Shown: positions 1-12,583 of the stretch, one piece after another | How positions within the stretch are numbered: position 1 is the stretch's first letter | Layout of the letters: each line of letters starts with the position of its first letter | Assembly: GCA_038502395.1 (NCBI GenBank) | Contig: JARJIL010000001.1 | Location: 26,835,994-26,899,993 of the forward strand | Length of the DNA stretch: 64,000 nt | Source: Dittrichia graveolens | Taxonomy: Eukaryota; Streptophyta; Magnoliopsida; Asterales; Asteraceae | Reading direction: 5' to 3' | The notes under the pieces: generated by a model | Seen by the model: only the letters and a program-made list of their open reading frames with translations | Told to the model about the DNA's origin: nothing | Database searches by the model: none | Position numbers and translations under genes: made by a program

Positions 1-3000
1 ACGAGCTGATCAAAGGAACTATCTCCATTTGTTATTCACTTTGATATGCATTAGGTTTTGCTAAAAAGTCAAAGGAAGAAAATCAAGTACAACCAGGATA
101 TAATTCTGCATTGACTTCCTCTAACAACTTAAGAAATCCATCATCGACACCTCTACCCTCTGTAAATGAGTTTACTTTGTCGCCGTTGGTATTTCTTTCC
201 CTGAACTCCCCCATTATACTAGCCATCTCGTTAGTTGGAGCTATGTCATCTACAATCAAAGTTGTAGTTTAGGCATTGAAAATTTTCTAAAAACACATAG
301 ACTAGCTTTCCCAAAGATAACTAATGTCTAAGGGTGTTTAACACATTAACGAGTTTGAAGATTACTCTTTCAAAAATGTTGTTCTCAATGTATTATCGAG
401 ATGAGTTGAATCCACAAGCAACAATGAAGGTTGAGACTTGCATTTGTAGAGGAGATGAATATTTAACATTATGGGACAAGTCATATAAAAGTACAAGACT
501 TGTAGATAATAGAGGAAAGTACGTTTTACTTTAGTATACCTTTAAATCTTAGCCACGTACTTGGATAGACAAGTAACTGATCATCGCTATCCATAAATAT
601 TCTCACTAAATGTTAGAATATTGCATTTAATTCTTCTTCATTAACTTGGTTAAAAATAAGCGATGGAGTTGTCAACTAAACTCGATCTAATCAAGATCTT
701 ATCTTCTTAGATTCAAATCCTTTTCAATTAGATTTAAATTCTATCCAATGAATCTTACTTGCTATGGTTCAATGTGCTTGAACACTCATTCTACACAAGA
801 TCATAGGATTTAGCAAACAACACACGTTCAACTTTGATTTAATAAGGAATTCTTACTTTATGGAGACAGTATGCATCAAAACATTGAAAATTCCGAATGG
901 TAGTTTGGGAAGTTTGCTTGAGATCGCTCAGTTTAGTTCACAGAGCTGATCTGGTAACTTTGCTTAGATGTCCTGACCTAATGCTAAACCCTAAACCTTT
1001 ATCATATGATCCATTTCCTTTGCTTAGCTAATCGTATGTTTTAGTTCTAACTTCAAGATTATAAGTCTGAACGTAATAACACATGTTAAGTTACTTACTA
1101 GTCTTCATAATAATTTTGTGATTATCAAATCATAAGGCTTAATTAATTAGTTTGAAATGGTTATCTACACAACACACTTCCTTATATACTTACTCAAGAT
1201 ATGGCAATAGCAAAATAAGTCCCTTAGGTTCCATTCTTCATGTTTTTGTCAAAACACAATCTTATATAAATTAATATTTTGAAACATGGCAACATAAGTC
1301 CTTTAACTATTACATCATGCTATTTATATGTCACTTAATCATCTAACTATTTCCACACAATTATAATAAGCAAAACATATGAAATAAAGACTAAAACTCA
1401 GTCAAATAATTTAGTAAGATAAATAAAATAATAGACTTACTTTGAAGTGTTACATCAAATGGCCGGATCGGGCAAGGTGGATAGCATACCCAAGTATTGT
1501 GCAAAGCTGAATTTACAAAAGCGTTCGAGAAATGTAGTAAATTTGAGTCGAATGGGCCGAGTCTAAAATGGTTTTTCTTGTGTTTGGATGAATTAAATGT
1601 AGAAGGCATAGATAGGTAGTGCTTGATCATTGGTGCGATTTGCATCTTGCAAGTATGTTGAAAAGAATATTGGTATCGGTTTTTTTAATGTATTGTTATT
1701 TAGTTAGTCGGAAGGTTTTATAGGAAGAAATAATATTTTTTTATTCGAGTAAAGTTGTCGTCTCGTTTATAGTACACAAAGTGGAAGGTATTTGAGAGTG
1801 CAAGGTGGCCACCACTTGAGTAGTGGGGTGAAATTCTAGTCCATAAGAGTATTAGCAACTCCCATATTTCATTATATCGTTACTTTAGTTTTTTTCTCCT
1901 AATATTTAATTTCGCGAGGATCATTTACTCACAACTTACCATCAATCAAAATTTAAAAAAAGAGAATGAAAGAAAGAAAAAGGTCTGGCCCACACACCTC
2001 CCACCTATATATTCGCGATCCCCACCCCAGTTTCTATTTATGAAAGAGCCTCCGAACCATGATGCGGTTGTCCACCCCTAGCCTCACTCCGATTGCTCTA
2101 AGTGAGTGGTGAGGTGTTGTTGGGGTAAAGATCACACAAAGAGAGAGAGTGTGGTGGGTAGATGTGGGTCAACCTTTAAATATCTCTCTTTTTTTTATTT
2201 ATTTAATTTTCAAATGGTAGTAGACTTTAGAATTTGTTACTATATGAAGCGATTATTACGAGGTTAAGTGGTTAGTTATAAGAAAATAGCAATATGTTAA
2301 TTAATCTAATTTTGATTTTTAAGCATGGCTCAACTACCCCCAAACAAGAACTACTGTTCCTCTACCTCTACCTTGTGAATCACCGACACCACAAGTCCAT
2401 CACCACCAACTGATTTTATTTATTTATTTATTTTTAAAAGCAAAGGACAAACAAAATTTCAACAAATCCGGATTCTTGGATATAATAATAATAATATTAT
2501 TATTAATATAAAGGTTTGTATTTCTTCCTAAACAATTTGTATATCGACTAAAATAAGAGTGCATGCTTGGAGTGGAACCTTTTTTTGCCGTGAGTAAAGC
2601 CACCATGCATGCTGATGCTATGGTCATCAATCTCTCCCACACCGCTACGGTGAGCATGGCCGGCTAGATCGCGTATATGTAATGGTTACAACATCAAGGA
2701 AGCCGTGTGGTAGAGTTCAGATGGGGTAGTCGTCGTGTTTTTATTGATGAGTTAAGTAATTGGCGGGTCCTATAATTCAGTATGATGTGAAGTGGTTAGA
2801 GTGATCATTATATCTGTTAAGTGGTGGGTACGTGTTAGCACTCATAATACTTTAACACGAGTGGAGCTACCTACAAACTTATTAAATTATTGAACACACA
2901 AGAAAAATATTGAACATATATTTGTTGGTGTGTTTTGGTCAAGTGTGTCTGTCAAGATGAACATATCTATGTTTAACCGATTTTTGGGTGTTCGTTATAA

Positions 3001-3170
3001 ATGGTGCCGGTGATCGGATAGAGTAATGGTGGCGGGAAATGATGACGGCGGTCGGAAAGGGTGGCAGGGGCTTGTGATAAGATACCAATTAACCATTTGT
3101 TTAACCGTAAATAAAATATCAACAATTGTTAAATATCATTTAATTAATAATATAAAATCAACTAAAAGAG
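1..3170. other. intergenic, no recognised gene
   Basis: AT-rich sequence with stops in all frames. The only open stretches are under 90 codons (for example 334-534) and resemble nothing I know. Around 1790-2880 there are motifs common in plant MITEs (an AGTATTAGCAACTCC-like stretch near 1850 and a rough inverted counterpart near 2850), but the ends do not pair well enough to call an element. Confidence 0.6.
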
Positions 3171-3173
3171 TAA

Positions 3174-4026
3174 GGGGTGATTGATTCAAGTATTGTTTTT
3201 TAAGGGATTGAGATTTCAAATGGGATTGGTATTTGGTGGGATTTGCATTTATTGAGATTTAAAATCCCATCTTGTGTTTGGTTCATATTTCTTAGGTGGG
3301 ATTTCCACCACCACTAAACTCCATCAACAGCCAAAGACGGTGGACGATGAACGACGGCGACGGCGGACGACGAACGACGAACGAACGACGGCGGACGACG
3401 AACAAACGACGGCGGACGACAGCGAACGACGAACGGACGACGAACGAATGACGGCGGCTGACGAACGAACGACAGGGGACGACGAACAAACGACGGCAGA
3501 CGACGAACGAACGACGGCGGACGGCGGATGACGAACGACGGTGAACGACGGCGGATGACGAACGACAGCGGACGATGAACGACGGCGACAACGAACGAAC
3601 GACGGCGGACGACGGCGACAACGAACGAACGACGGCGGACAACGGTGAACGACGGCGGATGACCAACGACGGAGACAACGGACGAATGACGGCGGATGAC
3701 GAATGACAGTGGATGATGAACGACGGTAGACAATGAACGACGGCGACAACGAACGAACGACGGCGGACGACGGTGAACGACGGCGGACGACGAATGACGG
3801 CGGACGACAAACGACGAACGAAACACAGAATTTAGAAATCCCTCATCTGTGGGATTTGTAAATACCATGGGGGGTGGGGGGATTTTCTAAATCCCTCGTT
3901 TGTAGGATTTCAAGGATTCCTGGGATTTGAAATCCCATCCCATTTTTACAAACCAAACACAAGATTTCTCAGGATTTGAAATCTCAATTCCAAAGATTTC
4001 CAGAAAATACCACGAACCAAACACCC
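3174..4026. mobile_element. Tourist-like (PIF/Harbinger) MITE with internal minisatellite
   Basis: The left end GGGGTGATTGATTC pairs imperfectly with the right end GAACCAAACACCC. TAA lies directly outside both ends (3171-3173 and 4027-4029), which matches the 3-bp TWA target duplication of PIF/Harbinger elements. The ends continue into longer imperfect inverted repeats containing GAGATTTCAAAT. The middle (about 3337-3825) is an unusually CG-rich minisatellite. There is no transposase, so the element is non-autonomous. A second element of the same design lies at 26232-27333. Confidence 0.75.
3337..3825. repeat. CGACG-rich minisatellite inside the MITE
   Basis: Degenerate tandem repeat built from short variants of GACGGCGGACGACGAACGAA, with TGAACGACGG and GGATGACGA variants. 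Unit steps are mostly multiples of three, so several frames on both strands stay open for 85-184 codons. These give only low-complexity Asp/Glu/Thr or Arg/Ser/Val strings and are not genes. The tract is dense in CpG inside an AT-rich region. Confidence 0.85.
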
Positions 4027-4298
4027 TAACAACATTTTTGTCATTTCAATTTGTCAAGAATCATGAGTGCGGTGGATTTAATCGGAAGAGACACCCATTA
4101 AATGTAAATTGCATGAACATTATCCGTAATTTTGACCATATTCGTAGACCATATATATTTTTTACTCTAAAAATAATATTATAATGCACTACATGTATCG
4201 TGATAAAGTGTAATTTTGACCATACTAGTAGACCAAAGGGGTTCAATACTTCAATTGGATATGTGAGCGAGGGACACAAAATTCAGAATGGAGTCAGG

Positions 4299-4859
4299 TA
4301 GGGGTGTTCATAGAAACCTAAAAACCGAAGTCAATCCGTTAAAACTGACATAACCGAATTGATAAAATCGAAAGCATTTCAAAAGCGACGATTTGGTTTT
4401 AACTTTTTAAAAAACCGATGGGTTTTGTATGACTTCGGTTTTAACTAGAAATCGCCCCATTAAGAAACCGACCCACTAATATTTAATATATCATATATAT
4501 TTTTTTAATTTTATAGTTATTAAATAGAAGTCAATGAAGTCCATTAAATATTTTAATGCCCAATTATTATGATTAATAACTTTTCATTTTCTTTGTCATT
4601 TACCTCCCGATCGACGTTTATATAATGATTATATGATACAAAATATGTTTATATTATAAATATTTAAGCTGAAAATGGTATTTAGTATTGAAATATGTTA
4701 TTAGACATTAAATCTAATGCTAGAAATTAGATATTGTGACTGAAATTTGTATATAATGTTAGAAATATGAAAATTAGTACAAGAAATTATATTTTAATGT
4801 TGAAAACCAAGTGGGTTCTGTTTTAAAACCGAAACCGAACTGTTAATGACCATAACCCT
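4299..4859. mobile_element. possible hAT-like MITE remnant
   Basis: It begins TAGGGGTGTTCA, a common plant hAT-type terminus, and ends near CATAACCCT, a weak inverted match. The interior is rich in AACCGA motifs, like the element at 46198-46863. I found no convincing 8-bp target duplication. It could also be a decayed fragment. Confidence 0.35.
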
Positions 4860-5198
4860 CATTTGAATTCACAATTTCCTTTTCAAAATTCAAAATTTAA
4901 GTATTAAAAAAATTTATAATTTTATAGTTTTACCTTTATAGTTTTATAATTTAATACTTTTATAGTTTTTTGTACTTTTGTTTGTCGGGTTGATCCTAAT
5001 TAACCCGACCCGTTTATTTTAGTGTTAACTTCGTGTTAACCTGCTTTGACCCATTTTTGGTTCGTGCCGGATTCATGTCACTTTTTCGTGTTGGTAAAAA
5101 ATTGCCAGCATTGCCGTTAGAAGTTTTTGTGACAAAGCTTTTAATGTCAAACATGTTATGTTGCAATTCCCATATCCAGGACCGTTGCAATAATTACA

Positions 5199-5310
5199 GT
5201 TTTTTTTAATGGTAAACACATATCCACTAAACCTATTTCTAAATCTACTTCATTGTTCATCACATGATTTGAACGTTTAACCTCTTAAAAAGAAACACAA
5301 GCCCTTCGGT
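5199..5310 (-). mobile_element. tRNA-type SINE, copy 1
   Basis: Read on the minus strand it has a B-box-like GTTCAAATC, then a GTAGATTTAGAAATAGGTTT-type body, and ends in an A tail (the T run at 5200-5208). ATTACA flanks it on both sides (5193-5198 and 5311-5316), a plausible target duplication. The copy at 7241-7350 shares the same order of motifs and the same 3' end. Confidence 0.6.
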
Positions 5311-5312
5311 AT

Positions 5313-6593
5313 TACAATTTTCTTGTAGTTAATCGGCCAAAACCGAATTTCTCTTCTTTTCTTTGTTTGTTTCCTTATTTATTATGTATTAATGAGTAGA
5401 TTGAATCTTTAAAGTGTTCATTTACAAAAAATTAGATGTTTAATATTTGAAATTTAAAATAAAAATTTTGGATTTTATTGTTGTCTTTTAACTAAGGAAT
5501 TTTTTAGAACATTAGAACACACTCATACTTTAATCTACTTCTAATTTTACATCATTTTATACCTAGTTCATGAATAAACACCATATCATTTAGCTAGAAT
5601 TTAGGAATGTTACTAATTTTTTTTATATTTTTATATAATTTAGTAAAATAATTATATAGAATCGATCATGATCCGATTTTCAAAACAATAGTAGGTTGTT
5701 CCGCATTAAAAATAAATTACTAAGAGTTCATTAAAACTCCTTTCTAACTCAACTATTACATGTACGGAAAAAGTTTACATAAGACATTTTTATTTTACAT
5801 AAATGAATTAAGTCAACTATATATTATCTATTCATTAAAGAGCAACATCGAGGTATGGTAGAGTTTGGTGGTTGTGGTCCCGTGGACCTTCATCATTCCT
5901 ACCACATTTATAAAATAATCCAATTCCAAATCTTGGTTTTCAACCGGTTCATCAAGGGTATTTTAGACCATTCACATCTCATCCGCAGGTGGGTAGAGAT
6001 AGCCCCTTGACCTGCGGAAGAGGGGTTTTACTGGTTAGTGGTTATTCAACTTGTATACTCTATTCTCTTTCTTTGTCTCTCTCTTCATTCTCTGTAGTTC
6101 TTTTCTCTTTCTAATTTTTTTAACTATTTTTTTAATTGAGAAGGTTTATACATGATGGAGTTGGGGGTTCGAGGATTAAAAGAGAAAGTTGACGTGATAC
6201 ATGAGAAAGCATGGGTTGTTTGAGGTAAATGCTGGTAGCCTTACTATCTTGGGAGCTTGGAAGTGGAGCTCAAGTTTTATTTAAAAATAGAAAACATTTA
6301 GAAACAAAAGATGAAACTTTTATTTTGTGTCGAAGTGTGTAAGATGTAGTTATTATTGTAGTTGAAAACGCAAAATGTTATAAAACAAGATACTTTATAC
6401 ATGTGTTGCAGCGATATAGAGTTGAAGAATATATAAAAACTGATATCCAAATATAATATTAAAAATAAAGTCGGAAAAAGTTTAAATATTAAGAATATAA
6501 TGTATCGTGAGGTATCGAGTCAGGTATTATTTTTCAAATCACGTCTAATATAATTATTTATTATTATAAACACTCTAAATTTAAATTGTGGCA
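5313..6593. other. intergenic, nothing recognised
   Basis: AT-rich, stop-rich sequence without a long open frame, a clear repeat boundary or an RNA gene that I can see. Confidence 0.55.
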
Positions 6594-7236
6594 TGTTTTA
6601 AAATGCGGGTTTTTAGTTGACCCGGTCTTCTCACTGGGTTACGGGTCAACCTGTTCGACTTGCAGGTCAACCCGGTTTTCAGAGTTTTAAAATTTTTAAA
6701 ATATATATGCATATGTATGTGTGTGTATATATATGTGTGTGTATATCAACTTGGAAACAATTGCTATTAAAAAACTAAATAATTTATAAGAAGTTAACTA
6801 AATTGAAAATTCTGTCGAGAGGGTTTAACTAAAATAAAAATTCTATTGAGAGGGTTACGTAAACTCAATGGAGGTTTATGCTTGAAGGACAGTTTCATGT
6901 CGGAGATGAACTATCATCTCATGCCGATTGGAGATGATGGAGGACAGGAGCCGCCGTTGACTGTCTAGAAGGGTTCACAACTCATTTTTAGGGTTTCCGT
7001 CGAGTGAGGGTTTCAAAGTGTTGGCTATCGAGGTGACTAAATTGATGGACTTTTATGTTCTAAAAAAATATTAAATTTTAAAAATGAAAACGGGTCAAAT
7101 CACCCCGGTTCAACTATAAACCCGGACGGGTCAATGCGAGTAAAAAATGACCAAAAACCCGGTGTACATTGACCAGTCCCCTCAGTGGGTCACGGGTTAA
7201 CCGGTTGGACTAGCCGGTCGACCGGGTTTTAAAACA
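6594..7236. mobile_element. TIR element with TGTTTTAAAA ends
   Basis: A perfect 10-bp terminal inverted repeat (TGTTTTAAAA and TTTTAAAACA) extends into imperfect inverted repeats rich in GACCCGG and CCGGTTGAC motifs at 6605-6675 and 7090-7225. The middle is non-coding. I could not find a clean target duplication, so the superfamily is open; hAT is the likeliest guess. Confidence 0.5.
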
Positions 7237-7240
7237 TTGG

Positions 7241-7350
7241 TTGTGGGGGTGGTGCCCCCTCCCAAGAGGTTGTGGGTTTAAGTCCTGTTATGAACAATAG
7301 AGTAGATTGAGGAGTAGGTTTAGTGGGTGCGTGTTTGCGGTTAAAAAAAA
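7241..7350 (+). mobile_element. tRNA-type SINE, copy 2
   Basis: Has a B-box-like GTGGGTTTAAGTCC, then TGAACAATAGAGTAGATTGA, GTAGGTTTAGTGGG and an A tail. The same blocks appear in the same order in the minus-strand copy at 5199-5310. The head is poorly conserved and may be truncated. Confidence 0.6.
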
Positions 7351-7860
7351 CACTCTAAATTGAAGAAAGGTTTGAATGAATGAAATAAAAAGTATTACAA
7401 AACTATTCTAATTTTTTCTTCTATAACATAAAAACTGAACTTTAAAAATATATTTTTTTAAAATACATCTTTTAAATAAATATTCTATTAATGATTTTAC
7501 GTAAGTAACATCTTGGTTTATGATTTAGACGTAAATGTGTAGTTTTAAGTTAAAATATGCATTGCGATGTATTTTGACTAAAAGGTTAAAGTTTATGTAA
7601 AATTCGAGTTTTTGAATTACATGGTGTTAAAAAGTTTTTAATATGATTAAGTAATCACCTCAAATTGATTCAGATTTATTCAAGCATAGAAATGAAACCC
7701 TAACAATCGATAAACATGGTGGTGACTTGGAAAATTGAGAACCAAATTGTTCATCGATTGTAGAAAATTCATAATCTTCTAATATAATTAAAAAAACTAA
7801 CATGAATAAAATTTATTAAATAACTCTAGCCATTTATTTAAATAAAATAATTAATTATCA

Positions 7861-7976
7861 AATCTAAAGCATCCATTTTGTTTTAAATTTATTTTTTTGT
7901 CAAAATTGAATTCAATTTTGACAAAAAAAATAATAAAAGTAGATTTTAATTTTAAACAAAATGGATGGTTCAGATT
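7861..7976. repeat. fold-back hairpin centred on GAATTC
   Basis: A near-perfect inverted repeat of about 55 bp per arm around the palindrome TTGAATTCAA. The arms carry CATCCATTTTGTTTTAAA and its complement, and AATCT/AGATT at the outer edge. It is probably a small fold-back MITE. Confidence 0.65.
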
Positions 7977-8151
7977 TCATTATTTTGACATTAATCTAAA
8001 TGAAAATTATTAGAGATAATGACATATATGTTCTTAAACCATAAAATATTGTATTTGTTCACCCTAATTTACAAATGTCATATTTACCTCTTATAATATT
8101 TTAACGTATTAAATTTAACCAAATTCTTAGTTTTATCATTTTTTAAGTATT

Positions 8152-8450
8152 AAAATTACATTAAAATACAATGAACTTTGTCTTAGTTATCATTATACAT
8201 AATCAACTTTATTTTCTTAAAAATAATACAACTAACTTTCATAATCCTCACATTGTATGTAACTTATTGTATACTATGAAAGTTATGGCAAAGTTCTTTG
8301 TATAAAATGGTAACCAAACAATAGACACATAAAAAGATTGTTTGAATACAATGAGAGGATTATAAAAGTTAATTGTATTATTTTTAAAATTGTAAAGTTA
8401 TTTGTATACAATGGTAAGTAAGACAAAGTTTATTGCATTTTCATATAATT
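8152..8450. mobile_element. fold-back MITE with arms of about 100 bp
   Basis: The left arm (8152-8257) is the reverse complement of the right arm (8346-8450) with scattered mismatches. Shared blocks include ACTTTGTCTTA, AAAAATAATACAA and ATAATCCTC. About 90 bp separate the arms. There is no coding capacity and no certain target duplication. Confidence 0.65.
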
Positions 8451-8741
8451 TGCCTGTATATTTATATGGGTAGATCTTCTTGTATTTCTATAAACTCCAT
8501 TAGTCATAATAATATTACAATAATAAGTAATAATAAATAAAACACATATTCTTTAATACTTTTAATAAGAAGATTAATGATATTGATATAGAATAACTCA
8601 TTTAATAACCATAATAATTACAATATCTATAATAATAAGACAATAATAATAGTAGTACTATTAATAAAAGTTATATTTATATGGACAAACAAATATAACT
8701 ATTATAAACAGGATTATTACTATCAGTAATAAGTTACTTTG

Positions 8742-9227
8742 CACTACAAGAAAAAATACTTTTTGTGGCGGCACTTATTTGCGACAACAAATATCGTCTC
8801 AAAAGGACCACTAAAAGACAAAATTCCAGTCAAGGTGGCTTGACTTTCAACAACGCCTTTTTGCGGCGACATATGTCGCCGCTAATAATCTAATGATTTA
8901 AGTTTATTTTTTATTTTTTATTTTTGCAAAAATAATGGCGGGACATTTTCCCACCTAAAATAATTCACGTCGCCGCAAAAAGACACTCTTCGCCGCAAAT
9001 AGTGTCGCCGCAAATTAATTTTCCTTTTTTTTAATTCTAGTTCATTACATATCGCCGCAAAAAATATTGTGTCGCCGTTAATACTCTAATGATTTAATTT
9101 TTATATTTTTCATTACATAGTGTCGCCGCATTTGCGGCGACATGTTGCCGCAATAAAGATTATGAGGCGACAATTTGACCTTTTGCAATGACAAATGTCG
9201 CCGCTAAAGGTCTTTTTTCTTGTAGTG
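8742..9227. mobile_element. CACTA-type MITE
   Basis: The ends are CACTACAAGAAAAAA and TTTTTTCTTGTAGTG, the classic plant CACTA terminal inverted repeat. The flanks TTG and TCG are a near-match to the expected 3-bp duplication. At 486 bp with no open frame it is non-autonomous. The interior repeats GTCGCCGC and its complement many times as subterminal repeats, several arranged as palindromes. Confidence 0.9.
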
Positions 9228-9490
9228 TCGTATAACATACATTATTAACTTAGTACTTGTATTTATTCTATACTTATTTGAGGCTTTTTAATTATTTTTC
9301 TCAACTTCCTCTATATACATCTGTATAGTTTTATGCTATTGGTTTTGTCTATTTTTAGTATATGATTTGATTTGATTTTATTCTATTGTTATCTTATTTA
9401 TCTATCTTATTTTTTATTTTTATTTTCTGTTTTTATTATTTTGTTTTTATTTTTTCGTTCCCGACTTTCTTATCTTTTGCACTTTTTTTA

Positions 9491-9601
9491 CTAGAGTTCT
9501 ATCGGGAAGTATTCTCTCTACCTCTGAATAGAAGTATGACTGTCTACATCTTATCTCCCTTATAGTCTGCTCCGGCGGGATTGAGATCTATTGTTGTTGT
9601 T
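9491..9601 (+). mobile_element. SINE 3' portion ending in TTGTTGTTG
   Basis: Body motifs TACATCTTATCTCCCTTATA and GGCGGGATTGAGAT lead into TTGTTGTTGTT, the 3' end typical of plant Au/TS-type SINEs. A related copy lies on the other strand at 25763-25890. The tRNA-like head is not evident here. Confidence 0.6.
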
Positions 9602-9604
9602 TTA

Positions 9605-10908
9605 GTTTTATCATTTTAAATTATTTATTCATTTTAAGATCTTATTAATTATAATCAATAAGTATTTGACCTTATTACCCCTAGTTGTAACAATAATGAT
9701 TAATAACTTGTATAAGAAATACAATCACATTCTTTGGTATCATGATATCACATTTTTGTCATCATGTGTGCTCTCCTTTTCGCATTGGCATTTCCACCGC
9801 ACGTCCTAGTGTTGACGGTGTGTCTCCATTGTTTTAAACGCTAGATTTTTTTATATTTTTTATTACTATTTAATATTTATCATTTTTTAAATCAACATGA
9901 TCACACGGCTTTTAATCTAATTAGTAAACATTAGAACACTAAATAGAAACTCTAAAAACATTAAAGTTAAACCAACAAGTAAACTAAAATTAGAAATTAA
10001 GTTATTTAAAGAACTTTAGAGGTTAAGCTACTAAAAAGCTTCCAAGGTTAAACCGAAGTAGAATGTGAAATTTAGGTATTAAACAATTATTAACCGTAAA
10101 AAAAATTATATAGATTAGCCTGCTAAGCAGGTTAATCTATAACAATAAAAAATTTATATAGATTAACCGGCTAAACAGGTTAAAGGTAAAAAAAAAAGCT
10201 ACATCTCAAACCAAATAAACTTAAAAAATAAAACCGAAAGTCAAACTAAACTTTACAGTTAAACTATTCAAAATGAAACTTTATAAATTAAACTAAATTT
10301 GATTTTAAACGTTGAAAATTAAACCATTATAAACCCAATGTTTAATGATATACCTAAGAAAAAATGGACACGCATGAGTAGCTCAGATGCATTGATTGAG
10401 TCCAAATTTTAATATTCATAAAAGATTTATCAATCAAAGAATTCGACTATAAATCTGTAATGAAAAATGTTTCATTCTCCTACAAAAGAAAAATAATATA
10501 TCTTCTTATATTATCCTGCTACTCACCACAAGCTTACATATGAAATTGATCCATTAATTCTTTTTCCTCTTCTCTATTGATTTTGATACTTGTGTTGATA
10601 TTATGAGTAGAAGGACAAGAAGAAGAAAATACTATGAGGATATATCATCTCTTCCTAAAAAATCTTTTTACTTATCCTTCAACTCACTAAATAAGTAGAA
10701 AATAAGTAGAAAGACTTAATATCATGCTATAAAACCTATATGTGTGCTATAGTCATGCATTTGCTTGAGTCCCATCTTACCTTCAATTCCAAATAGGAAT
10801 GGCAAGATTAAATAGTACACACATCTTAACTTGCCTCCTAAAGGAATAGTTTTTTTTTTTTATTATCAAACATCCAAATAAATAGGTTGATTAATCAAGG
10901 AAAATTCA
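9605..10908. other. intergenic with a short palindrome
   Basis: No gene seen. A 29-bp imperfect palindrome lies at 10111-10139 (TAGATTA ... TTAATCTA around CCTGCTAAGCAGG). A similar half-unit follows at about 10157-10185. The rest is AT-rich and stop-rich. Confidence 0.55.
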
Positions 10909-10931
10909 AATATATATATATATATATATAT

Positions 10932-12571
10932 AAAATAGAGGATGTTTCATACGAAAAGTGTTTTATTTGGAAAAAGTGCGAAAAGAGATCTAAACTATTG
11001 AATTGTTTAATCAATGGTTATAAGTAATTGTGGCATTATTGTAAATAATTAGACTTCAAATTGTATTAAATAATAATAGGAAAGGATATTTTTGTCAAAT
11101 AACACACTTCTCTCCTCTCTCTCCTCTCTCTCCTCCCTCTCTCTCTTTCCTCTCCCTACTCACGTATATCATTAAATCCCATCTCCCTTATTTCTCCACA
11201 AAAAAACCCAAAAAATCCTCATGTGTATCCCCTTGGCGCCGGCGACGAGTCACCTTCCCGACCTTTCTGGAGTAAAATCCGCTGTCCGTCGACTTCTTCA
11301 CCAGATCTGTCTTTCATTCTCTCTCGCCGCCGCCCATCGACCTTACCAGATCTCTCTCTCTCTTATCTACCACCATCGACCTTACCAGATCTCTCTCTCT
11401 TATCTACCACCATCGACCCCCTTTCGATCCACTATCACCGAACTCCTGTCGATGTATCACCACATGCAGTAAAAGTCGCCGCCAGCCCCATGTCGTTGGT
11501 CTTGGTTGGCAATAAACAAAAAGTTTAAAACCCTAATTTTTCACCGCCGCCGCTGCTTCACCAAAGATAAGTCACAACCGCTACCCATCTCGTTGGTCTT
11601 TGGCTCTAATCGGAGAACCACTTATAACCCACCACCACCGGCCACCATCATCATAGTTTAGTGTTTCCGTACTTCCACCATCGTTACTGGGCACCATCGA
11701 GAGAACGAATGATGTGTTCTATCGTCGCCCTTTTGCAGATCTGTAGATGATGAAACGAAAACATCACACGTGCTTTTTTTTGGTGTTCATCACCACTGAT
11801 TTTCGTGTTCTTCACCATTGATTTCCATGTTCAGTGGTGTGTTTAATCCACCATTGTTACCTTCTCGATCTCGCCCCTATTATCTCTTTCTTATTTTTTT
11901 GTATTTTTATATATACATTCATAAGTTTTGTGCTTTAGGTTGTAATTTACAATCCTGATTTAGGGTTAATAAACCAAATTTTGTAGATTATATATAGTTC
12001 GTTATGAACTATTAGGAAGGAAAAACCACAAAGGAGAAACATGGTGTGAGTTAGATTATTATTAATTGAAAATAAAAAATATATTTGTATTACTTGTTTG
12101 TGCGGGAACAAGCTTAAATTCATTAATGAACAAGGTTAAATTCATTAGTGAACAAGCAGATAATAATTAACCTAAAATAGTAATAATTGAAAACTCACAT
12201 ATATTTTAGCTGTGTTCAGTATTGAATATTATAAAATTTACCTTAAAACTCATATACTTTTAGTTGTGTTTATTATTGACAGTAGCAATAATAAAAGATA
12301 AAAAAATCCTATCAAAATGTTATGATTTATTAGTGAAATAATATATGAAGAAATTTCTAGAAAAAAAAAGAATTAATTTGGAATATAATAAAAACAAAAG
12401 AATAAATAAATCTAGAAAAAAAATTAGAGAAAGGAGAGAGAAAATATTTTTGTTTACTAATTTATTCTTTTGAATTAAATAAAAATATTAATTATGATTA
12501 ATATGAACCACAAGATCAAAAACTAATTAATGTTTGAAATTATTTTTAATACTTTTTCCATGAACCCTCTC
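10932..12571. mobile_element. TA-microsatellite-flanked MITE, GTTCATGCGAAAAG family
   Basis: The element lies between TA runs (10909-10931 and 12572-12583). Its left end (GTTTCATACGAAAAGTG) and right end (TTTTCCATGAACCC) are diverged inverted repeats. The same termini, and the block near 12480-12530 in the opposite orientation, occur in the element at 51956-53158. The middle has a CT-rich leader (11100-11220) and CG-richer sequence to about 11900 that looks like a captured 5' UTR or gene fragment, without a convincing protein. Confidence 0.65.
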
Positions 12572-12583
12572 ATATATATATAT

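Noticed and set aside
1845..2875. Possible MITE with AGTATTAGC-like ends
   Set aside because: Inverted-repeat pairing is weak and no target duplication is found.
3292..3868. Long open frames on the minus strand (141-184 codons) and a plus-strand DDERTTADD-like frame
   Set aside because: They cross a minisatellite whose units are mostly multiples of three, so several frames are open at once and the peptides are low-complexity repeats. They lie inside a MITE.
11221..11528. Two overlapping plus-strand frames (83 and 101 codons)
   Set aside because: They lie in a TA-flanked MITE; the peptide is Ser/Leu/Pro-rich and comes from a CT-rich duplicated stretch without any domain.
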